Positions 56,845 to 64,000 of a DNA stretch of 64,000 bases are shown in pieces. Position 1 is the stretch's first letter. Every line of letters begins with the position of its first letter. The stretch is taken from NCBI GenBank assembly GCA_030220185.1, contig JASPKZ010007421.1, positions 310,001 through 374,000 on the forward strand, read 5' to 3'. The notes under the pieces are model-generated. The model was given only the letters and a program-made list of their open reading frames with translations, was not told where the DNA came from and ran no database searches. A program made the position numbers and the translations under genes. The DNA is from Diploptera punctata. Taxonomy: Eukaryota; Arthropoda; Insecta; Blattodea; Blaberidae.

Positions 56845-57288
56845 CTACCCTGATATTAACCATGGTGGTTGAACTTGAACCAACAAAACATCTGAACATG
56901 CTCTTACCTGGTATGTGTCGGAGCCGTTCGCCTTGGCTTCCACATCTAACTCACAGATGTGAACACTAGGTTCCTTACGCGACAATGTAGCTATTCCTCC
57001 AGACACAACCAATACCACGTCATCCTGTAGTGCTGGCTGTCCTAGAAGCAAACCCACGTCTAACAGACCACTAGTGACCACAATGGCATCAATTTGGAGC
57101 CGAATCGCATCAACTCTAATATTCAGTGTGACCTCACCTGCAGCAGGAATTGTACCGCCTCCGAAAACTCTCAAGACCACTGATGTTGGACGCATCCCTC
57201 CCTCAGCCACCTGCTGGGCACACTGCACTGTGGCAATGTTATACTCGCTACCTGTTTCTATGTAGATTGTGATGCGCTTCTCATCCAT
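56845..57288 (-). pseudogene. Gypsy aspartic protease with Asp-to-Glu active site
   Basis: A 147-codon frame begins MDEKRITIYIETGSEYNIAT. The position of the catalytic D-T/S-G of retroviral-type proteases is occupied by ETG, with the usual hydrophobic run before it. VGLLLGQPALQDD further on matches the second conserved block. The frame directly follows gag after one stop. If the Glu is not a sequencing error, the protease would be catalytically dead. Confidence 0.65.
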
Positions 57289-57299
57289 GGTCTATGCGG

Positions 57300-58582
57300 C
57301 CTTCTTATAGACATTACTACTGTTACTATCTACAAGTCTTACCATAGCAGTGTGGTCCCGGGATTCTCCTGCGGCTCGTGTTGGGCAGATCGATCTTGAG
57401 TGGCCGCTCTTGCCACATCGTTTGCACCGATCTTGCCTCGCCTTACGACAGTCACGGCTCAGATGGGCAATTATAGCAACGGACCCGTCGCTTCACTGAA
57501 CCGTTTGCATCTTGCCTGCTGTCCGCACGAGCTCGCTTCCTCCTAAATCCAGGAACCCTCTCCGGTTCTTGCCCTCGGAAGCTCGATGGGTAGGGTTGGC
57601 CACTCGCCTGATAGCGATCCAACCGCCCAGAAATCCGGAGTACATGTCACCCGGAGTCTTACATTTGAAGGCCCGAGCATTCGTCTGTAGGTCGAGCGGG
57701 AGACCCTTGATTATACAGGAGATGGCCTTCTCTCCCGTAATCCCGTACTTTTCACACAATGCCAGCTTGTCACGATAATACTTAGTCATGGAATCGCTTG
57801 GCAGCTTACGTCTTGCTACCAGCTCCTCCAATGACTCCGCAAAATCATGGCGCCGTGGAAAGGCGCGACGCAGTGCCTTCTTCCACTCTCCCCTCGAAAG
57901 GTCATAGTCATCGAGGCGATTAAACCACGTCTTCGCCGCCCCGCGGAGTTTCGCCTGCATGTAACACGACTTCTCGTACTCGGACCAACCATGGATATGG
58001 CCCAGCTGATCGATCTTGTGGAGCCAGCGATCGATGTTACAATCCCGATCATCGGGATCGAACTGGTCCACAATTTCTCCACCTGCTCGGGCCTTCCTCG
58101 CGCTACTGGCCACGCTCGCGCTAGAGGCGCACTCTCCACTACAACACCCACCATGATGTGCACGAGAGCGTCCCTTCGGTGTCAATTATCCCCACTGGTG
58201 CCTCCAGTTTTTGGAGAGACACCCGCGTGGTGCATTTTCTCCTCCACGCCTCGGAAGATGCTTGGCTAAGCAGTTGGGCCACCGCCAGTTGCACTGGGTC
58301 CCCTCGAGCCGCCCCAATCACTTGCCCGGGGTTTCCCGCTGGCCCACTATTACCGACCACTAGGGATCGATCGTCGCCCACGTGGCCGCCTGCCGCGTGG
58401 GTGCCCGCCGTCATCACGTTATTATCCCTAACGTCGTTGGCCAGATCATGCCCTAGGTCGCCATCCACGCTGGACCCGGAAAGCGGAGTCAGATCGTCAC
58501 GTGAAAAATCGTCCTCCACCTCCATATCATAGTCCAGCATGAAATCGTCCCTGTACATGCTGGTCGCCATTTTTATTTTCAC
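57300..58582 (-). pseudogene. Gypsy gag with two CCHC zinc knuckles
   Basis: N-terminal part 58582-58139 (acidic start DDFMLDYDMEVEDDF) and, after a frameshift near 58160, the capsid region with FDPDDRDCNIDRWLHKIDQL, AKTWFNRLDDYDLSRGEWKK and KLALCEKYGITGEKAISCII, which is the usual Ty3/Gypsy capsid layout. After 57493 come VRCYNC (frame change) SRDCRKARQDRCKRCGKSGH, that is two CCHC knuckles. Packages the RNA in intact relatives. Confidence 0.85.
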
Positions 58583-58673
58583 GATAAATAAACAAACAAT
58601 AATTCTGTAATCGCCAAAACTCGTAACAATTATGATACTTGTTTTTCTTCTCGGGTTAATCCTATTTCTGATA

Positions 58674-58973
58674 TGTTACAAAAAGGATAAATAGAAGCAC
58701 TAAAGAACGCAGGCGAACAGACACAAACACCAACACAATCTCAATCACGTCTCGCTTCTTCAACAAGCACCACTGGAATGCTCCTCGATGGCTTCTTCTT
58801 CTTCTTCCTTCTTCTTCCGGCAGTTCTGCCAACGTGTCTCTCCCGCCTTCTGCTGCCACCTGGTGGGCAGCTTCCTGCACTCACTGGGATCCAGCCTGCC
58901 ATCTGTCGAGCAGCCACGCGTACTAACTAGAATCCCAGTGCTGCTCAATTCTGCTGGATAATCGCTACTTACA
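58674..58973 (-). repeat. 5' LTR of the Gypsy element
   Basis: Starts TGTAAGTAGCGATTATCCAG and ends CCTTTTTGTAACA on the minus strand. The internal side continues TATCAGAAATAGGATTAACC, which looks like a tRNA T-arm complement and may be the primer site, but it lacks the usual leading TGG. Confidence 0.9.
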
Positions 58974-59290
58974 CTTTACTTAGTGACCAAAGGTGCAGCT
59001 TCGCTGGAAAAAAAAACATTGAGTTGTTAAATAATATCTGCTTTAACAGTTTCTGGACTTATGATTTAAATAACATAATATTCTGGGACTTGTCTTACGC
59101 AGACTCTTTAATATAAGACAACATGCGTGAATTTTGTGTCGTTAGATACTTGTTGTAATTGGTTTTAATTCTGTTTAATGAATATTTACATGGGAACTTT
59201 GCACCTTTTTTGTACCTTTTTCTGCTAAATTAAAGCACCTTCTTTGCACATTTTTCACCAAAATTTTGCATCCAAAAAATTCCTAGCTCT
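58974..59290 (+). pseudogene. hAT transposase last codons and 3' end
   Basis: Directly after the LTR, TTTACTTAGTGACCAAAGG continues the hAT frame that stops at 53555 (ERSFSTYK before, a LLSD..RCSF type block after), the expected end of the hAT dimerisation domain. The following 59150-59290 has TTTGCACC/CACCTTTTT words and is the likely 3' end of the element. This proves that the Gypsy element entered the hAT copy. Confidence 0.6.
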
Positions 59291-59480
59291 AATGATGATA
59301 ATGATGATCGTGGCCGGATGATGTTCGGGGACCGTGGGGCCCTAAGCTTCCTGGCATTTGTCTTACAGGTGAGGAAAAAACCCAAAAAAACTTCAGCCAA
59401 GAGCCTGTCCCGGCCGGGTATCGAACCCGGGCTTGCTCCGTGACAAGGCAGCACGCTACTTCGAGGCCACAGCGGTGGAC
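59291..59480 (-). mobile_element. SINE family 1, 3'-truncated
   Basis: Head (GGGTTCGATACCC box B on the minus strand) and body to the GATGAT repeat, lacking the conserved tail. Confidence 0.8.
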
Positions 59481-60819
59481 ATATAAATAAGAATATTAAT
59501 TCATGAACGTGCTACAAATTTAAATAAAAAATGATTTATTTTTACATAATTACAGAGAACAATTCGTTAATCTCTTTTAAAGTGAGTAATTTTGTTGCTT
59601 AACGCTCGATGTTACGTGTAGTAAGATAATGGAAACGAAAATGTAATAGTAGTTCTTTTTTTTTATTTCTCTGATTTGTAACTGAATACACCGCAATTTT
59701 ATTTTAGGATATATTCGACCTTCATCTTAAAACAAATTTATCTCGGAAATGGAATGTCCACTTCTGTGTCGTAACCATTGATTTTACAGAACATCGTGAT
59801 ATTTATAAAAAGAAAACAATGAAAATGAAATAACATTAACGTAATTTTTAAGTTACCGGGGAAAATCACACATAATCCAAGCTACCTCTTGGCTCGTTAT
59901 TTTGAAGGAAATCGAGTGATCCAATTAAAAGAGAGAATATTTTACAGGAAAGATAATGTTTTCAAAATGTATATAAGAAATAGGAAGACCGGATAATTAT
60001 ATTAGAGAAACTTGATAGAAAGGTAAGGATCTGTGCAAGAACAAATACATTTCTGAATGAAAGTGGGAATATGATTTCAGATTCTAGGAATATATAAGTA
60101 GATGAAAGAAATTATTTAAACAACTGCTAAAAATATATGCAGAACAGGAAATTGTAAAGGATGATTAATGGACAATATAAATAATAGTTACACATCCAAG
60201 TTCACTTGGACAACATAAAAAATAGTTACAGAGCCAAGTTCACTAGGGATTCAAATAGGGATCAAAGCAGAACTAGCAACATTAGGTGAAGAACATTTGA
60301 TGGACATGATACAGTAAAACTTGCTCAAAGCGGAATCGCATGGGACCTATTTTTTTCCATATTAGACAAAATTCCACATTATAAAAATTAAAACATTAAT
60401 AATCTTTGATTATAGAGTACTGTGTAAGTCTTTTCGCGGATCTTGAATTAATTATAGTTACGCTGCCTTTTAAAAGTGAAGTATAGTAAAAGCTCATTAT
60501 TCGCGGGTTAAAAAATTACGCCATAGTTCCTGTATTCGCGGCTAAAAATGTCTTTATTCGCGGATCCAGTCGGTATTTCCCAGGCGGCTTTTACTAATAG
60601 CGATTTAAACCAAATGGACAAATAAGTATAGAAACAAAACAAACATTATTGTCATTAACCCTAAAGTTCATTGTTAAAAGCTGTTGTCGTATTTCACGTG
60701 CTCATATGTACTTTGATAAATGCCTGCATCGCCACGATCGGTATATTATGGTTTCAACTTGCCATTGCAAAAATTTTGATTGAATAACACGTGTCTCTTG
60801 TGTTTGTTCCCAGTTTATA

Positions 60820-61014
60820 ATGTCGAGTAAAAGGAAAGAAAAATTAGTACCGAAGAGAAAAAAATTAGTGTTTTCGTTTAAAGTAAAAATAGAAATGCTT
60901 GACCGTTCATATGCGTTAGCGAGTCGTTTGCGTCCATATCACGCTGTTTCAATATTAATGAATCAAGAAATCGGAAGACAAAATAAGGTCTATATCACGC
61001 TGTTTCAATATTAA
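60820..61014 (+). pseudogene. Tigger-like transposase N-terminus, truncated
   Basis: MSSKRKEKLVPKRKKLVFSF then KVKIEMLDR resembles the start of pogo/Tigger transposases (KRK...LS...K.EIL.R.D), which bind the terminal repeats through a helix-turn-helix. The rest is lost and is replaced by a triple tandem repeat that repeats the same peptide. The whole DDE domain is missing. Confidence 0.55.
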
Positions 61015-61099
61015 TGAATCAAGAAATCCTAAGACAAAATAAGGTCTATATCACGCTGTTTCAATATTAATGAATCAAGAAATCCTAAGACAAAATAAG
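60932..61099. repeat. Three tandem copies of a 56-bp unit
   Basis: Units start GTCCATATCACGC (60932), GTCTATATCACGC (60988) and GTCTATATCACGC (61044), nearly identical. Confidence 0.95.
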
Positions 61100-62629
61100 A
61101 AATTCTATCAAGAATTCACAGCTGAATATCAATCTTAATTGAAATATATTTTAAAAGCGGCAAAACAGGAAGAAATTACTAAGATCTTTAAGCCCTTGCC
61201 TGAAATTGACAGTAATAATTAATAGAAATTGTTCAAAATCTCTCATTAATTGATTTTATTTTGATAATTCTATTTTATTCTATAACCTAGGAATGTATCC
61301 CCTCTATACCCATACCAATTACCATTCCATATTCGCGGCATATCCGCCGCGAATAAGGTGCTTTTACTGTATAGTATGTTTCAGCGACTTCGACGATAAC
61401 GCGCGAAAATAAACAGTCCCGTTTCGCCAGCGTAAAAATATCTCTTAAACTACACTTACGTCCACATCCTTTCATTCCTCTCGAATTTCATTCCACACTA
61501 CATAGTGTCGTCTTTTAAAACTGTCCGGCCAACCTAAAGATGCCTTGAAATCATTATTCCCTAGGGATTTAGCAGGAGCTAGAGCTTGACTTTGGAGCAT
61601 CTGTCCGGAAATTTGGAGATTTATCTTCAATGGCTTTCACTTTTTCGTTTAATGACAATGATACATATTATGTTTTAGCTATCTTTATTCCATAAATCCA
61701 AAACGCTACCCTTGCAAGATCGGTTTCAGAACTTTAACTAATTTAAGATTTTACAGTGCAATGATTAATTTTAAGACAGGTATCGGTATTTCGCATAACG
61801 GGTGTGCATTGAGGCCGAAATAAAACATCAGGTACAGGTAGAATCTCTAATTCACCCGGCGTCAGGAAACATTCCTTATTATTTCTTGGCCTAACGGGAA
61901 TATAATGAAGTGGAAACTAATTTATTTTTCTGTCTTTCCGCTTTATAATTTTTTGCATGAATTGTGTAGAAATATATTTCCGTTTACGCGTTGGGCAGAT
62001 TCCGTTTTATGCAAAAACAAATACACGTAAAATTACTATTATTTCGCCGGGACTAATAAAACAGATTTCCGCATTATTCACGTTCCGGATTAAACAAATT
62101 TTACTGTATAACGGTTTTGTATACGATTTGGGGGAAAAAAAGACTCTTCAAAAGAAAAAAAAAAGAAAAAATTGATTATCCTATCAATCTACAAGAGATA
62201 AGAGAAGACACTGCAACAACTAAAGGGGCATCTCATTACTTTCAACTTCTTACAAGCCAATAACAAACTTAGTATGGAGCCCTTGGTATGTCCCTTCACG
62301 TACAATATCTCGTCATCATTGAATTATTGTTCTCTCCAGACTTAGTCCCTGTGTTGACAACTTAATAAGTTGTTAATTATATAATTTTTACCTGGAAAGT
62401 CAGTCGTCCTCAACTAAATTATTAAACTTTCTCAAGTTATTCTATTATCATTGGATACAAAGAAGAAATGATCAACAAATTAGTCATAAAAAAAAAAAGA
62501 AGAATACATTTAACAAATATAACAAAACTAGAAAAAGAATGTAACACAAATAAAAACAAATAGATTGCACTAACTTATACAGGAAATGAAACGACCAAAT
62601 TAGCTAATTCCAAAAAAAGATAAAAATAT

Positions 62630-62999
62630 TAAAATCGCCTTTAAAACTAACAATAAACTCAATAACATAATTTCTAACAAAACAGAAATAATAAATAAGT
62701 ACGAAAATAAAGGCGTCTATAAACTAGAATGCAATAGTTGTGAAAAATTCTACATAGGCAAAACAATAAGAAACTTTAACACGATATTCGAAAGATTTCA
62801 AAAATTCTATTAATAATGAAGAAAAATCACGTTTTGCCAAACATATAGGCCCTACTAGAAACAGGTCATCAATTTGAAAAAAAATCGTTAACTCTATGTC
62901 AATACTACACAGAGAATACAATAACAACAGAATCAGCATCCTTGTAGACAAAGAGATTCTAAAAGAAGCAAGGAATAAAGACCACTCAACGAGAACATA
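62630..62999 (+). pseudogene. Penelope-like GIY-YIG endonuclease region
   Basis: The frame reads KIAFKTNNKLNNIISNKTEI (link after the reverse transcriptase), then KGVYKLECNSCEKFYIGKT: GVY and YIG are the two signature strands of the GIY-YIG fold, with the C..C pair between them that Penelope-like elements use. RNFNTIFERF follows. After a frame break near 62815, SRFAKHI and ETGHQFEKK, then MSILHREYNNNRISILVDKE close the domain. The reverse transcriptase is missing. Degraded but clearly identifiable. Confidence 0.8.
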
Positions 63000-63057
63000 A
63001 CCGCAGACATAAATTCATTATACAACCTACATAACACCATCAGTTCCAGTTAAAACG

Positions 63058-63085
63058 CAGAAGATGAAACATTTGTTTCTGAAAG
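63058..63085 (+). ncRNA. Hammerhead-like core motif, decayed
   Basis: CAGAAGATGAAACATTTGTT then TCTGAAAG: box CAGAAGA (one change from CUGANGA), stem GAAAC/GTTTC with loop ATTT, then GAAA. The stem differs from that at 19522 (GAAGC/GCTTC) by a compensating A-T for G-C pair. Confidence 0.4.
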
Positions 63086-63289
63086 ACCTCCATATTAGAA
63101 TAACTTGAAGAAGTTAAATAATTTAGTTGAGGACGACTGACTTACCAAGTAAAAATTATATAATTAACATCTCATTACATAACCTGAACGGTGCTTTATT
63201 ATGAATTTCAAAACTTAATAAGTGAACATCAATGTGGACATAAAATATATGGGTCACCATAGGTCATAATTTTAGTAATAGACAAATTT

Positions 63290-63640
63290 AAAAATAATAA
63301 ATGTGAATATTAGGATACTGTACAACTACTATAAGTTGACATCTAAAAAGGTAGAGCACCAATGCTATTCAGTTAAAGTTGTTTAGTTTCCAGTTGGACT
63401 ACGGAAATACTAAAATGTTTTGCCTCAAATGAATGTGTCTCAATGGAGCGCAGGGAGTATTGTGCTGGTAGGCAAACAGTATTCAGTTACATTTGAAATT
63501 TACAATAGGCTAAAGTAAGGAGATGCACTTTCACTTCTACTATTAAATTTTGTACTAGTGAATACCATCAAAACGTTAGAGAATGAAGCAGGCGTACAGT
63601 TGGATGGTATTAATAAGCTGTTGATGTAGAATTGTTGGAC
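63290..63640 (+). pseudogene. Old LINE reverse-transcriptase fragment, third copy
   Basis: SAGSIVLVGKQYS at about 63450 and frame-broken EAGVQLDGINKLLM at 63585-63625 match the left and right arms. Earlier parts of the same pseudogene are at 60240-60309 and 62130-62358. Confidence 0.7.
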
Positions 63641-63823
63641 GATAGGCAGGAGATACTAAGGTAGAACACGATTATTCTATTGAGTAACACCGAGTATTTG
63701 AGCAGGAGATACACATCAATAACACCAAACATCTAGTCTGATATACACGTTTAATACATACTAATTGGAAATGGACAGTAAATGTAAAATGAGGCAAATG
63801 TTTAATAAGTAGCTGTCTTGTCA

Positions 63824-64000
63824 CGCAGCGGAACCCGGGTTCTATTCCCGGTCAGGACAGGCTCCTGGGTGAGGTTTTTCGGTGTTTTTTTTCCACACCT
63901 GTAAGGCAAATGTCAGGAAGCTTAAGGCCCAACCGTCCCCGAAAATCATCCGACCAACATCATCTTCCTTATCACTATCATCGCCATCCTTAACCGAAGT
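63824..64000 (+). mobile_element. SINE family 1, running off the window
   Basis: TTGTCACGCAGCGG, CCCGGGTTCTATTCCCGG (box B) and body to an ATC-type repeat; starts within the head and is cut by the window end. Confidence 0.8.

Larger units (their letters stand above)
53556..58973 (-). mobile_element. Ty3/Gypsy LTR retrotransposon, 5.4 kb, complete but inactive
   Basis: Two similar LTRs (53556-53850 and 58674-58973) enclose, in minus-strand order, gag with two zinc knuckles, aspartic protease, reverse transcriptase, RNase H and integrase. RT-RNase H-integrase order identifies Ty3/Gypsy. No envelope-like frame is seen. GC content is far above the flanks. Roughly 16 substitutions separate the LTRs by eye (about 5 percent), so it is one of the younger insertions. 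Frameshifts and stops in every gene make it inactive. It lies inside a hAT pseudogene; target duplication is short (about ATTT/CTTT). Confidence 0.9.
60484..61369 (+). mobile_element. pogo/Tigger-like element, nested inside the outer one
   Basis: Starts TAGTAAAAGCTCATTATTCG and, read from the right, CAGTAAAAGCACCTTATTCG, with GCGGG-type continuation; TA at 60482-60483 and 61370-61371. The ends differ from those of the outer element after the first 8 bases, so it is another family with the same target. It encodes the start of a transposase (60820). Confidence 0.8.
60312..62106 (+). mobile_element. pogo-like DNA element, outer
   Basis: TA on both sides (60310-60311, 62107-62108). Ends CAGTAAAACTTGCTCAAAGC and, from the right, CAGTAAAATTTGTTTAATCC are inverted repeats. 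The empty site is seen in the left arm (GACAAGATATAACGGTTG at about 19070). It has no transposase of its own and holds a second, nested element at 60484-61369; without it the element is about 0.9 kb. Confidence 0.8.
62371..63211 (+). mobile_element. Penelope-like element with inverted arms and 12-bp target duplication
   Basis: AACTTAATAAGT at 62359-62370 and 63212-63223 is a perfect target duplication. Arms 62371-62450 and 63091-63169 are inverted copies (TCAGTCGTCCTCAACTAAAT and complement), followed by a one-sided tail 63170-63211. Between them is the C-terminal part of a Penelope-like protein with a GIY-YIG domain. The empty site is intact in both arms of the large inverted repeat. Confidence 0.85.
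59481..63823 (+). repeat. Third copy of the inverted-duplication repeat, direct orientation
   Basis: Matches 18244-20656 in order: TACATAATTACAGAGAAC, TTGTTGCTTAACGCTC, AACATCGTGATATTTATAAA, GTCCCTGTGTTGACAACTTA, AGTATTGTGCTGGTAGGCAA and GGTATTAATAAGCTGTTGATG. Two large insertions separate the blocks: a pogo-like element (60312-62106) and a Penelope-like element (62371-63211). Useful as an outgroup for the two arms. Confidence 0.8.

Noticed and set aside
53597..58532. Plus-strand frames of 60-140 codons across the Gypsy element
   Set aside because: They lie opposite recognisable gag, protease, RT, RNase H and integrase frames and contain no motifs of their own.

Overview
This window is eukaryotic nuclear DNA: AT-rich, intron-era debris and microsatellites, no operons, and almost wall-to-wall decayed transposable elements. 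The mix (CR1/Jockey/RTE-like LINEs, Penelope-like elements with a GIY-YIG domain, hAT, pogo/Tigger-like and Harbinger-like DNA transposons, a Ty3/Gypsy element, BEL-like LTR, and tRNA-headed SINEs) points to a large arthropod genome, most likely an insect; a blattodean-type host is only a guess. I see no host gene that I would defend as intact. Two short spliced-looking fragments (2851-2996 and about 11400-11850, minus strand) are the only candidates for non-repeat exons, and both may also be transposon-derived.

Layout. 1-5.5 kb: fragments of a multicopy arthropod protein family, a hairpin, a SINE nested in a LINE 3' end, and a Penelope-like element with inverted terminal arms. 5.6-15.1 kb: five LINE reverse-transcriptase pseudogenes of several families. 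15.9-29.4 kb: a large imperfect inverted duplication (left arm 15921-20656, right arm 22430-29400) carrying an old LINE; the right arm has been enlarged by a CR1-like LINE and a 2.1-kb CT tract that is only a short purine-rich seed in the left arm. 29.4-32.8 kb: a coiled-coil ORF remnant, a DNA transposon with a MADF-domain ORF split by a Penelope-type palindrome, and a BEL-like LTR. 33-50 kb: repeated modules (called A and B here), pogo-like element with many TTGGAC motifs, SINEs, LINE pieces and a hAT pseudogene. 50.5-59.1 kb: a LINE, then a second hAT pseudogene interrupted by a 5.4-kb Gypsy element whose two LTRs are still about 95% alike. 59.5-63.8 kb: a third copy of the inner part of the inverted-duplication repeat, itself interrupted by a pogo-like element, which holds a second pogo-like element, and by a Penelope-like element with a perfect 12-bp target duplication.

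The most interesting signal is in the Penelope-type insertions. At least four (5.0, 19.3, 30.5 and 62.4 kb) are built as near-palindromes, and each carries a short motif of the form CTGAAGA-TG-stem-GAAA whose stem is kept by different base pairs in different copies. This looks like a hammerhead-ribozyme-type core, known from Penelope-like elements. Insertion order can be read from the nesting: old LINE repeat, then hAT/pogo/Penelope/CR1 insertions and SINEs, with the Gypsy element among the youngest. All coordinates of decayed elements are by-eye estimates.
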